Positions 24,165 to 36,423 of a stretch of DNA of 64,000 nt are shown piece by piece. The stretch spans positions 19,984,685 through 20,048,684 of the forward strand of contig CP141140.1 of NCBI GenBank assembly GCA_035235625.1. Reading direction: 5' to 3'. Below the pieces are notes generated by a model, which did no database searches, had not been told where the DNA came from, and worked only from the letters and a program-made list of their open reading frames with translations. How positions within the stretch are numbered: position 1 is the stretch's first letter; every line of letters starts with the position of its first letter. The DNA is from Saururus chinensis. Its lineage: Eukaryota > Streptophyta > Magnoliopsida > Piperales > Saururaceae. The position numbers and the translations under genes were made by a program.

Positions 24165-26926
24165 AATATAAAAATTAATTATCTCTATTATATTTGATAA
24201 AAAAAATATTATTTTATATTAATAATTTTTTTGAATAATTAAATACTAAAAAAATTATTATAAATTTATTTATTTATTATTCAATAAAAATATTATTATT
24301 TAATAAAAATATTATTATTTTAAATATAATTATTAATATGAAATAGAGATTAAAAAATTTTAGTAGCACTTTCTAATAAAGATAAATAATTTAACTAACT
24401 TATTAATAAATCTATAGAAAAATTATATTATGTATTATACTATAAAATTATTATTATTTATTTACTGCAAATTTCCTTGTAAAGTCAAATGCAACAAGTA
24501 AGTCAGTCCCTTCTAGAACCCCCAAATTAAATATTTAATAATTTTTTCTCTTTAAAAAATTTATATTAATATCAGGCAAGTCACACAACTCAATGTCCCT
24601 CCAATACTCAGCGATTATTTATATATTACTATCATCATAAATATATTATAATAAAATATATTATTAAATAATTATATTAATAAATATAGATAAAGTTAAA
24701 AATTATCCCAAATTTTGACTTGAAGTGATAGTTTTGGGCATCCTCACGAGGCAAGGGACAAGACAAGTGGGATGAAGTTAGTTTGCTCCCATAAGGAAGG
24801 CACGTGGGGTCGATACTCTTAGCCAGACTGATTTTGCTGCATCATCACGTGTCTATGTCATATTTGGGAATTATAATATATTATCTTCAACAGCTCACAG
24901 ATACTTATTGAACATTTTTAGGTTTCGTCGCCAAGCGTTGCATGTGGAGCCCAGCACAGCCGAGTGGCCGACAGCGGGCCAGACATTCAAATCTTATCCT
25001 CTAACACAAATTTTTTGGACTGTAAAAAGAAGACAAACTAGTGTCTTGGATTTTCTACCACCGTCTCACCCAAACATATGCCCATCTTTTGTTTTTTTAC
25101 CTGATGAAAGCTAAGATTTTTAGCGTTTACTTTTGCGAAAATTTTCGGTCCGAGGGTATAAATTGTAAATAGTAGAACAAGATTTTTCTTCTCGCCGGTG
25201 TAAAAGGGTTATTTAGCAATTCTTTTAAAAGAAAATTAGGAATTTTTTATTAGTAAAAAATATTATATTATAATTTTTTTTAACCCTCTTTATGAATAAA
25301 GTTGAAAGAGAAAAATATTTTTCTTTTAATTTTCAAAGAGGTTACCTAACAACTGAGAACATAATAAAAAATTAAATATTCTTTATGGGACACTAATTTT
25401 TTTCAAATTGAGGGCCTATTTTGCACCACACTGTCACTTTAGTTTTGAAAGAAAATAATTTATATTACAAGTGTAGAATGTTATTTCAATTTAAAAGACA
25501 CTTTAGTTTTTAATCTTCTTTTTAAGGAGAATTTTTGTAAAAAGGGTTTTTAAGTCATTTTTCTTTTCTATCCAAATATGCCCTTGAAACATCTCTAAAC
25601 GCTATATATTAAATTAAGTTATTGTATGCGCTCAAGTGGTAAAATGACATTGTCTTTTGTTTATATGCTAAATATATTATTTTAAATAAATAAGAAAAAC
25701 ATAACTTCTTAACTGAATAAAAAATGATGATTGAAGTGTGAAAGAAATCATGATAAAAATGAAAAAAAGCCCCATTGAAGAGAGGCGTTATTTATAATGT
25801 CTCTCATTTGGACTCCATATCCACATGGTTGGAGGTGATTGTCCTACGTGGACAGTCAATTCCAGCTGTTGTAGACCCCAAACTTGATTTAGCATATGCT
25901 GTTGGTGCTCTTAGACAGTCTTTATGAGTCAAAGAGAGTAATTGTCTAGTTTCATATAGATAATAAAGCCCACCACACTAATATTTGAAAGTTTTATTAG
26001 ACATATTTGTTTGATGTACATCATCATCCTTCATATATTACCACCTTGCATCAAGTCTCCTATACAATGGTTGAGCCCCAACCTGATTTACTTTATTAAA
26101 GCCTAATAATAACCCGTCCCTGCCTTGTGCCTTTAAGATAAGCACGTGCTTCATCAGCAAATAAGGACGTAAAAAAAAAAGGCCTTCGTGATCTCTAACA
26201 AATTACACAAATGAGCCCAAGGTTACCTTAACCCATTAAAGATATGTTTAACGAAGTAGGTCAAAGGAGCAGTCCAGTCCCCCGGTCCTAATTCCTAGGT
26301 TTTGAGTTTTATCCTTCCTCTACACTCCTGTCAAGGCATCTCCAGACTCCAATAAGCACGTTCTGTGCTAGGGGAAAAGGAAAATTAGGCCCAAACAAAC
26401 ACTTATTCACCCAATAAACCCTTCCCCTATAATAAAACCAAATTATCTCCATCTCCCTTTCGAATTTTTAAATTCAGGCCACCTTTTTTTAAAAACTGAA
26501 ATAGGTTTGGCTAGACACGACGACCGTACCTCTAAATTGGAGGCCTGGCATGGCCCACAAGCCGATGTGTTAGGCCTCGTGTAAGTCCAGCTCACAGTTC
26601 ATCCCAAAAATAAATAAAAAAACTATTAAAAAAAACGTACATGCACTGAATGGGTCAGGCCCAACCTGCTAGTAACGGGTCGGGGTAGGCCGGCCCTGGG
26701 ATAGTGATATTTCCGCGATAAAAATATTTAAAGAAAAGTCATAAAATTTTAATTGGACTTTATAAGTAGGCCCCATATATACTTCTCAGGTTCACTTATC
26801 TAATCAATGTAAAAATATCATTTTTTGATGTAAAAATATCATATTACCTTTTTAACACGAGGGGAAGTCAAACCCAAAGGGGTACACCACTAATGGTCTA
26901 GCTAAGGGTTTAGGGCTAGACATCGA
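24165..26926. other. AT-rich intergenic DNA between MITE and MULE
   Basis: Very AT-rich, with no open frame of note. The stretch 26,510-26,700 is rich in GGCCC/GCCCA words (such as GGCCTGGCATGGCCCACAAG), a composition common inside hAT-type non-autonomous elements, but inverted ends were not found. Confidence 0.35.
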
Positions 26927-26935
26927 TTAAATTTT

Positions 26936-27265
26936 AGAAAAATTATATAAATAATAATTTAAAAAATATTTACTAAAATAAATCACTTTAGAAAATATTT
27001 TTTAAAGTGGTATTCTTTTTTGTCACGTAGGTGCCAGCTATGTAACTGGCGCTTGCGTGGTTTTTTTTTAAAAATTTTAAGTTAATTTTATCGTTTAGAA
27101 CGATGAAATTGGTTTCAAACGATTTCGTCGTTCTAAACGACGAAACCGTTTATAAGTTGACCCGATTTCATCGTTCTGAACGACGAAACTGTCATACTTA
27201 TCCATTTTGTCCTTCGGTCTCGGTAACAATAAATCAGCTTAAGTTGATTTCGTCGTTCATCATCA
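26936..27265 (+). repeat. Left TIR of the MULE with nested palindromes
   Basis: Matches the minus strand of 33,395-33,750 closely for about 330 bp. It contains a GGTGCCAGCTATGTAACTGG CGC hairpin and three palindromes of the type GATTTCGTCGTTCTAAACGA CGAAA. Confidence 0.85.
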
Positions 27266-27934
27266 TTTTACACATGAACCCACTTTGCCTCCAGTCGCGT
27301 TTCCAATCCAGTCGTCCAGTCGCATTTCTTCCTGCGATTTAGCGTTCCGATCCACCGCCTCTACCGACGTCCGGCCCGTCGCCGACGTCCAGCCCGCCGC
27401 CAGTCCCGCCGCCGGTCCTACTTTCTCCTCCCCACAACATTTTCCGTCGGCCGCCATTTTAATTGCGGCCATTTCGCACCCAATCCGTGGTACCCTAATT
27501 CTTCATTTTGTTAAATAATTGGTTTAAAAATATCTTGATGTAAAGTCTGTGCTTAAATTAAATATTTGCTACTTGTCTAGGTTTCGCATTTTGCCTCTTA
27601 CGAAAGTTTATTTTGCCTCTTGCGAAAGTATTGCTCCAGGTTGTTTCGGTGTTGGTAAGTAGCTTATGAACTCTCTATTAATTCAGTATTTTGGTGTAAT
27701 GTGCGATTTGGATGATTTAGTTAAAAATGAGCATTTTTTGTCGAGGGGCTTTAGTGTTTTTTTTTACGGCTTATATGGTTTGTGACATTGCATCCGTTAT
27801 CGCATCAATTGTGTAAATCTATTAGTTTCTATGTGTATATATTTTGAAAATATATTGGTTAGGGTAGATGTTAGTATTAGTTTGCTTAATCTAATATTAA
27901 TTTAATTTATTGTTTATGAATTAATTGAATAGAA

Positions 27935-30781
27935 ATGGCAGAAGAAATGGTTAGTTTTTTAATTAACTACGACGGACGCATAGAAGGATTATTAATTAAG
28001 AAATCGTCTACATTTGATGAATTTGAGATGCACGTAGCAAGTAAGGTTAGGTTGGATCGAAGAAGATGGAAAATTACTATCAAATGTAATATTTCGTCCT
28101 ATGGATCAAGAATGATACTAATGTGCATAAATGATGATACATCAATGGCTTTTATGTTTCACTACTCATGTGACAAAATTTCTTTCAAGTTATTTCTCGA
28201 AAAAGAGGCCCGAGTGACTAGTAAAAGGCGAAGTAGTTCACATAGGAGCTCTCACAGAAGCTCACACAGGAGCTTGGATAGAAATGTGAACAATGAAAGT
28301 CATATGCAAATGTACGTGGACGACGAAGAAGAAGGAAATTTATCTATGACAGTAGCTTCAAATGAACATCATAGGTCGTCTGCCCCTATTTACGATGAAA
28401 GTGGACCTAATTAGAGGTAAGGTTGATTTAGTTGTGAATACGTTTTGAATCTTATTATCCTTTAATAAAAATATATTTAGCTAAATTTTGAGATTTTGTG
28501 TGTAATATGGAAGGTCCACGATGCATGCACACGAGCCATTTAGCGTTCAAATGTCTCAAGGCGGTGCATGGTATGAAACTCAAAGTTCGATGGGCCTTCA
28601 TTACCTCTACACATATGTTGGTCATACCGATGTTGGACCATCCAATCAAAGGTGAAATATATATTTATAAATGAATTTAACTTTTTTAGGCTTACGAAAT
28701 TTAATACATATGCGATGTTTATATGTAGGGGGGGATATGTCTACGATAAAGATATTGATGAAAATGAGGATAATGAAGGTGAAGATAATATTGACGAAGT
28801 AAGTAGAGAAGATTCTGACATGAATGTAGAAGGGGTTAGAGGTGAAGAAAGCGCTCAACAGATGGTTGACGGCGAGGGGGATGATGCGGTAGACAATGCT
28901 ATTGCTGGGAATGATATGAATGTAGATGATGAAGAGTTGCCGTACTGTGAAGTGGAGCCACTTTATGCACACATCACAGATGAGGAGATAGATGTGGCGG
29001 TTAATTTTACAATGGATATGGACCAACAAAATAAAGATGAGTTATATGTTGGCCGCATCTTTGAGAATAAAGAAGCATTTGTTACAACCTTGCAGGAGTT
29101 TTCCATTCAAAATCATGTCGAATACAAGGTTGTAAAAACAAATTTGTTAGAGTATACAGTGAAGTGCATTGATAGCACTTGCCCTTGGAGAGTGCATGGC
29201 TCAATAAAAAGGGGTGGTGAGTCCTTTAAATTGAAGACGTATAAAGGTGATCACACATGTCGGAATGCCTAGCTTAGCACAAATCATAGGCAGTGCAGTG
29301 CTTCCTTTATTTTGAAGGTCATAATGCCCGCTATCCAAGCCGAATTAACTCTCACACTAGGGGATATTATTCAAAGAATGAAAGAGAAGTATCATGTTGA
29401 CATATCTTATAAGAAAGCATGGGCAACAAGGAATATGACGATCAAGGCTATTTATGGAGATTAGGTAGAATCATATAAATTGTTGCCAATATACCTAAGG
29501 GCGGTACAAGAAGCAAATCCTGACACCTACTACCGCTTAGAGGATGATGTAGTACCTCGTACAGATGGTGTCACTTGTAGGAGATTTACATGGTTGTTTT
29601 GGGCATTTGGGCCGTCTATAGCGGGGTTTCGACATTGCATCCCTATGATTGGTGTTGATGCCACTCACTTGTATGACAGATATCCTGGTGCTCTTATGGC
29701 TGCAACGGCTACAGATGGAAACATGTTATTTCCTCTTGCATTCGGGCTTGTCAGGAAGGAAGATGGAGACAATTGGAAATGGTTTCTAATGGAACTGAGG
29801 GATCGTGTACTGATGGGCATGACGAACATCGTCATTATTTGAGATCGACATAAGGGGATTCAGAAGGCCGTGCCTGAGGTTCTTCCCGAGCCTCTGTACC
29901 ACCATCATTATTGCATCCGTCACATAAAAGCAAATTTTAAGAAAGAGTTCAAAAATAATACACTGACGGACTTGATTGGGGCAGCAGCTTATGCACTCAC
30001 AGTAGAAAAGTTTGATGCTAAAATGGACTTGATTGGTCAAGAGAGTTCTAGGGCAAAACATCTCCTCTTAGGAGGAGAATTGCATCCTACACAGTGGTCC
30101 CTTGCCCACGGTGGTTTTATGACATTTGGCATGACAACTACAAATATGGTTGAAAGTTTAAATAGCGTCTTGAAGGGGGCAAGAGGTTTACCCATGCAGG
30201 CTTTAGTGTCGGCTATCTTTTATCAGCTCATAAAATTTTTTGTTAAACAATCTTCTGCCGCCTCTGCCATGGCCACCCCATATACTCCCAGAGTGGAAGC
30301 TATATTGAGAGAGCAAACAAGAAAAAATGGGGAGTATATAGTTAATAGGATCAACAGGAGTCAGTGCGAAGTGACATCAATTCGTGCCCGAAAGGTTATG
30401 GTAAATGATGCGATGCATACTTGTATATGCAACATCCCTCAGGTTTATGGTTATCCTTGCTCGCACCTTATCGTCATGTGGGCAAAGCGGCGGGAGCCAA
30501 TCCATGCATCACTGTTTTACACATCTTCTACTTATAAAAATGTGTACTCCGCAGAATTTTATTCTCCTCATGGTCGGGAGTATTGGGAGAGGGATATACC
30601 TTTTGTGTTATACCCTCCAATAGCAACAAGGCAACCCGGTCGCCCACGGTCTGTTCGCATTAGGAATACCATGGACTGCAGAATAATGGAAAGAGATGGT
30701 AGAGGAGGATATAAATGCGGGAGATGTAAACAAAGTGGGCATAATAGTAAATCATGTAGAAACCCTCCTGTTGATTGGTAA
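27935..30781 (+). pseudogene. MURA-type MULE transposase pseudogene
   Basis: Encoded a DDE transposase that cuts and pastes the element by binding its TIRs. Exon 1 (27,935 to about 28,416) opens MAEEMVSFLINYDGRIEGL, a PB1-like N-terminus, and has a SSHR triplication near residue 100. A short middle exon (about 28,520-28,651) contains MSQGGAWYETQSSMGLHYLY. The main exon (about 28,730-30,781) has an acidic stretch, the MuDR N-terminal domain (VGRIFENKEAFVTTLQEFS ... CPWRVHG), the MULE catalytic domain with Asp codons at 29,656 (IGVDATHL) and 29,843 (DRHKG) and Glu at 30,152 (NMVESLN), a SWIM finger (CICNIPQVYGYPCSH, about 30,421-30,463) and a CCHC knuckle (CGRCKQSGHNSKSC). Stops interrupt one unbroken frame at 29,270, 29,462 and 29,840, and another ends exon 1 at 28,412. 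No frameshift is seen in the main exon. Confidence 0.88.
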
Positions 30782-30877
30782 ACATATAATCAACCTCTGT
30801 ATTTATTCTATATTTTTAGTTACTTACGTATGTGTTCCTTTCGATTAATGATATGATCTTAATTTTTCACAGATAAT

Positions 30878-33216
30878 ATGGATCATGCATAGCCTTGTTA
30901 CGGGCCAGGACCGAGTGACACTTCCATACTCATACAACAGGAGTCACATAGGTCTGCTGCTATTCGGAGAGGAGAGGTATGATAAATTTTTTATAAAATT
31001 TGTTTCATTTTTTGGACGATATACTACGCTATGTTAAAATTTTAAAATTTATTATAGGACCCCGGGTGCCTTGAGTGCACCGAACATTTTAAATATCTCC
31101 GCCATTGGCCTATAGATGAGCGTATTTTACCTTATATCGAGCGTGCGGGTTTCAGCCATTTCATTCATCTATAGTATTTCCGTCTAGATCGGCCCCTATT
31201 GACATCTCTCGTTGAGAGATAGAGGAGGGAGACTCATACGTTTCATTTGTCATATGGAGAGATGTCCATCACGCTCATGGATGTGGCAGTTCTATTAGGA
31301 CTTCGTATTGATGGACGTCCTGTGACAGGCACGACAGGAGGAGCTCATATGGATATATTAGTTAGACTTCTTGGTAGAGCTCCTCCTACTACAGTGATGC
31401 GTGGTAGCCGAGTGAGCCTATGATGGCTCTTACAGGAGTTTCACGCGCTCCCAGCCGATGCTGCAAATATAGTTATCGAGCAACATGCACAAGCCTATCT
31501 ATTACATTTACTTGGAGCCACGATATTTGCGGATACCACAAGCAGCCACGTGCATGTTTTGTATCTCTCCCTCCTTGCCGACTTTGACATGGCTGATACT
31601 TATTCATGGGGCAGTGCTACTCTTGCATTTTTATACCGAGAGTTAGGAAAAGCATGTCAGGCCATGACCTCGGGGATTGCGGGCTGTCTGATCCTTCTTC
31701 AGGTAATTAATTGTGTAACTTTACTTGGTGTTTTAGTCACGTATAATTTTTAATTCTAATATTTGTTATCACTATTTTCTGACATAGTTATGGTCGTGGG
31801 AGCACTTACACGTTGGCCGACCAAGTGCTGAGATGGGTCGCTTGGTCGAGGGTGCTCCATTAGGGGCGAGGTAGGTTGTATTTATGTTTACCATGTTACT
31901 TTTTTAGCAATGTTTTATTTACATATGTTGAACTTATTTTTTTTAATTTAACTCCTTAAGGTGGAATGTTTGGAAAAAGAGAACCGAAAATCCACAAGGA
32001 GTACTCCGCCTATATAGAGGGGAGTTAGACCACCAGCGGCCATACCAGGTAATTTTATTGTCGTGTTGAACTTTTTTATGTAATGATTTTAAAAAATTTT
32101 GTTGTTATTTAAACTAAATTATCTTTATATATTGTATAGATTATTTGGCAGTCGTACTCAGAGGACGTGTTGGCTGTGTTACCTCCCCTATGCACGGACG
32201 GTCGAGAGGTGTGGCTATCTTGAACTCCGTTAATATGTTACGAGATTATCGAGATGTATGTGCTGGATCGTGTAATGCTCTAGTTTAACTTGGAGCAAGG
32301 GGTCCCACCTTCTATCGTTGAGTTTGTCCATTGCATCACTCGATAGGGCCGCCATATTACTGACTGGGCTATACATCATGCGTCGTATATTGCTCGATGG
32401 GAGGATAGGAGAGCCACTGTTATTAGAGGGGAGATGGCTACGACATTGTGAGATGTTCGTAGTACTTATATGCAGTGGTATTTACCGATTACACGATGAT
32501 ATATTTTACCGCGTGATGATGTAGAGGAGATGACATATCAGCCTAGGGGAGCGTCTGAGGCAGCTCTAGTAAGTACAACTTTGTTAATTAAGACACATAT
32601 TATTTTCTTATTTCATTTTAATTATTTATCTAATATTTAATTTATTTTTTATAGCTTCGTCTAGTTCGACGTACGCATGCACATTTGAGTGATGCACTTA
32701 TCACCTGTACTTCATGCGAGGACTTATTAGCAGCATGTGAGTTGGTGATTAGAGAGTCTGATGATGTCCTTCGTAGCTTGCCACTACTTCATTCGGTGAT
32801 CACGGATGTTCACTCGAGATTATCCTGTCGACGAGGGCACTCAGACGCAACCAATGCACTCTTCATGCCATGATATTCCATCATCATCAGCAGCGTATAT
32901 CTCTCCTCCAGGTTCATCATTTCCAGACACTGCACATGTAGCTTAGCCAGATCCAATTTTATATTATAGACGACATCGGCCAGCTCGTGTTGTACCATCT
33001 ATTACTTATGCTAAGCCGGAGCCAGAGCCAGAGCCTGAGCCCGAGCCCAAGCAGGAGCCAGACCTGAAGTCGGAGCCCGAGCAAGAACCGGACTTGGAGT
33101 CGCAGCCCGAGCCAGAGCCGAAGCCAGAGCCATAGCCAGAGCTAGAGGTAGATCATGAGGAGCTCGTACACCACCGTCAAGGACGAGGTCAAGGTCGAGG
33201 ACATAGGAGATTATGA
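30878..33216 (+). pseudogene. Plant mobile domain (PMD, aminotransferase-like, MAIN/MAIL-type) pseudogene carried by the MULE
   Basis: Lies about 100 bp after the transposase on the same strand. Inferred exons: 30,878-30,976, 31,058-31,702, 31,788-31,870, 31,961-32,048, about 32,141-32,569 and about 32,656-33,216. Exon 2 holds the family core: RHWPIDERILPYIERAGF, RETHTFHLSYGEMSITLMDV and AVLLGLRIDGRPVTG. Exons 3 and 4 continue it (LWSWEHLHVGRP; RWNVWKKRT). The C-terminus is a Glu-Pro repeat (33,010-33,145) followed by RQGRGQGRGHRRL. At least eight in-frame stops occur (first at 30,890; two early in exon 2; several in exon 5), plus one probable 1-nt frameshift near 32,860. Host PMD proteins (MAIN, MAIL1) act in silencing and genome stability. 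What the transposon-borne copies do is not settled. Confidence 0.8.
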
Positions 33217-33394
33217 CATTACTTTTTTTATATGTTTATTTTAAATTAAATATTTTCTCGACTTGTGATGTAATATATTTGTTACTCGTCTATGATGTAC
33301 TTTAATGATATTTGTTATGGGTGAAATGAATGAAGTCGTGTATGTATTGTGTATGTTTTGAATGAATGAACAGGGACAGGTGATAAAATTAGTT

Positions 33395-33750
33395 TCAAAT
33401 AGTATTTTAAAAAAAAATTATTTTGATTTCGTCGTTCTAAACAATGAAATCAGTATTGTTGCCGAGACCGAAGGACGAAATGGATAAGTATGGCAGTTTC
33501 GTCGTTCAGAACGACGAAATCGGGTCAACTTATAAATGGTTTCGTCGTTTAGAATAACGAAATCGTCTTGAAACCAATTTCGTCGTTCTAAACGATGAAA
33601 TCAACTTAAAAATTAAAAAAATACCACATGCAGGCGCAGCTGCTTGGCTGGCGCCTGCGTGGCAAAAAAGAATACCACTTTGAGAAATATTTCTTAAAGT
33701 GGTTTATTTTGATAAATATTTTTTTAAATTATTATTTATATAATTTTCCC
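33395..33750 (-). repeat. Right TIR of the MULE with nested palindromes
   Basis: Inverted partner of 26,936-27,265. It has the GCAGGCGCAGCTGCTTGGCT GGCGCCTGC hairpin near 33,631-33,660 and at least four GATTTCGTCGTTCTAAAC-type palindromes between 33,424 and 33,601. Confidence 0.85.
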
Positions 33751-36423
33751 AATAATTTTTCCTTGAAAAAAAAAATTAAACCTAAAAATGAATGGGTAAA
33801 CCACCTTAGGGGTATTTTCACTATTTTTAAAATTTTAGCGACAAATTATTAAATAAAAGAGGTGTTTGGTAAAGCCCCCTTTTTTTTATAGAAAGGACTA
33901 AACTTCTTGGGGGTGTATTTTTTAACCTATTTTGGCTAGCTCACCCCAAATATACACAAACGGTCAATATTCATTAACTAGGGGTAGGGTGCTTAAAAAG
34001 AGGAGGTGAGAGACTTCTTATCCATTTTCAAAATGCTTATAAAGTGAAGAGCTATGGAGAAATTATCCATTTATCTTAAAACCCAAATAGATAGTCTACG
34101 CAGACATGGTACTTAGCCCGAAATGCTAACCTATTTGAAAATAAATACTTATGCATCAAACAACTTGCAAGTACTGGAAACACCACTCATGAAGTGGGCC
34201 AACCGTATTTCATCTGTTACTTGTCCTGTTTTAATAATTTTATTTAAAAATAATAATTATAATTAAATAGTAAAATTTATATCTAAAAGAAGAAAAAATA
34301 AGCTTACAATAAAAATGGTGAAACCCATATGTAAGAGAAAAGAAAATAAACTTAAGATTACGTAATCACTTAAATTGAACAAAACAGAGCTATCAATATA
34401 GAACAATTATTTTTATTAAAATAAAATTATTAATTCTAGACAAGAGAAAATATTTTTAATATTAAAATGTGTGAAACATGTGAGTACGTGAGAAATATGC
34501 GAGTTTCTCGCTTTTACTTGTGAGGTACTTAAATGTGTGAAGCTCATGGCGAAGCCAGGCATATTGGGGTGGTCGGGTGGGTGGGGTTAGAGATATCTAA
34601 CTATATCTTATATATAATATTCATTGCTTACAGGCACTTCTTGTAAAAAAAAGTGATCTAAATGACTAAACACCATGCCATTTAGATCACAATATCTAAA
34701 TAGCCTAAGTTTTAAAATTTCCATTTTTGTTATTATGTCAAATTTATTATATTTAACATGTTTGTATCTTTAATTACCAAAAACAAATATAACACTTCAA
34801 TTTTATAAAGACAAAAAAGATACCCTTATGTAGCATTCAGGGAATTTCATAAAACATCCAAATTGATTTTGTGAATTTTATGGGATTTTTGGTAAAAGAA
34901 GAGCATGTGGACAACTTGGTTGACAGATCGAGCAGTGTTACGTCAATATCCGTGGAAACCGAATTACTTTGACACCTTACTTCACTTGGAAGTTTTCTCC
35001 TTATATAAGCACTCATTCTAAACGAAAACCCTAAGCTTTTACTGAGGCAGCCAAAGCTCCATAGAGGGGGAATTGTATGGCTTTAAGCCACAAGAAGAAG
35101 AAAAACTCAATTTTGGAGGAGAAGCTGCGGGAAGAAGACTGCAAGCAAGAAGATTTTACTATCTGGAATTCACCATCCTAGGGAATGAATTGAGACTAGA
35201 TAAAGAGAGTGAGAAAATGAAGAACTATCTGGAATTAATCCTATGCAGTGAATTGTGACTAGATAAAGACAGTGAGGTGAAGGATAAGGGTTGTCAACAG
35301 GGTTGACATGTAACCTTTGACCTATGTCGGCAAGTCTCCATGTTCATCGGTAGGCTAGTTGACCTGTCGAGGGGTCAACAGTGAACTGTGAACTATGAAC
35401 TGAACTAAGAGGTGAAACTTATGCATATGATAAACACAAGAACCTAATGTACTTTCAAAGGATTAGGAGGATTCGGACAAGCGTTATGTCATACTAGACT
35501 CTAGGTAATTGAATGGTTAAATTACCCTACAAGTAGATAGGAAGATTGCTTTGCTTTTCGAAAGGGGGCTCATGTTACAAGGGGAAGTTGTTGCTACAAG
35601 AAACAATTAGCTAAACCTATGGTGATGAGAACCAAAGTTTTACTCCGTTGTGGAGACCGAGGATGAGAGGACCATGAGTGGTCTTTATTTGTGATGAACT
35701 TTTTAAGTAGATTGTTCTTCACAAGATCATTAGTCATGTGGTAATGCGTCTCTTCGGCTGGAGGGTTACTGGCTTTCCAGCGGCCATAGCGTGCATGCTT
35801 TTATATCGGACTTAAGAGCATCATAGAAGGCATATGTTCCTAATAGGTGCCAATGTCTGTTCCTAATAGGTGCCAATGTCTATGAACATAGTAGAGCCAA
35901 TCTTTTATCTCATGGCATAGAAGTTTAACCAACAGTCAGATTGTGGGACTCTTCAGATTGGAATCTGGAGACCTGAGATTGCTCCTAGAGTAAGCATATT
36001 TTGGAAAGATTGGCAATGAGATGCTATTAATTGTAACAACCTCACGACAATGGCCACAGAGATGGAATACACCGTAGAAAGCAACCAATGATGATGAATA
36101 GAATGAGAACGGGATGAGCCAGCTGTCAATCTTGCCCAGGTAGCAAGTTCAATCTTTTCTCCAACAAAATCACATTGAGCATCCAAAAAGGGGCATCCTT
36201 CAGAAAGCTTCCGCTTAAAGTACATGTTTTGAAAACTTGAACCGTTGTTCTTGGAACAAATGGGAAATGTGACTCGCAGGAGTTTAGAAAAAATCAGTGA
36301 TCATGGGCGAAAAAAACATTATCCGTCAATAACCTCCCATTGCTTCAACCAACTCTTTTCATGCGTGGCATTACAAAATCAAATTTCTCGTACTACACAT
36401 TTTAATAGTCCATCTGTGCTTCA
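33751..36423. other. Intergenic DNA downstream of the Der GTPase gene
   Basis: AT-rich to about 35,000, then mixed sequence with no supported gene. Open frames at 35,073-35,258 (plus) and 35,953-36,225 (minus) have no family features. The last few hundred bases before 36,424 probably contain the 3' untranslated region of the minus-strand Der gene. Confidence 0.4.
35835..35880. repeat. 23-bp perfect tandem duplication
   Basis: TGTTCCTAATAGGTGCCAAT plus GTC occurs at 35,835-35,857 and again at 35,858-35,880 without mismatch. Confidence 0.85.

Larger units (their letters stand above)
26936..33750 (+). mobile_element. Mutator-like element (MULE), about 6.8 kb, decayed
   Basis: Terminal inverted repeats of about 330-355 bp enclose a MURA-type transposase pseudogene and a plant-mobile-domain pseudogene, both on the plus strand. 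The ends read AGAAAAATTATATAAATAAT (left) and GGGAAAATTATATAAATAAT (right, minus strand). The flanking 9-mers TTAAATTTT and AATAATTTT agree at 6 of 9 positions, a weak remnant of a 9-bp target duplication. A GC-rich, CpG-rich patch at 27,285-27,480 sits between the left TIR and the first coding exon and may have been the element's promoter and leader. Known: PMD genes have been reported in plant MULEs. Inferred: the element was once autonomous and is now inactive, because both genes carry several in-frame stops. Confidence 0.85.

Noticed and set aside
25620-25680. tRNA-like words (GCTCAAGTGGTAAAATG)
   Set aside because: Acceptor and T-arm pairing cannot be made. No tRNA or rRNA gene was found anywhere in the window.
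32990-33150. Independent gene encoding a Glu-Pro repeat
   Set aside because: It is in the frame that continues the PMD pseudogene tail and has its own stop, so it belongs to that gene.
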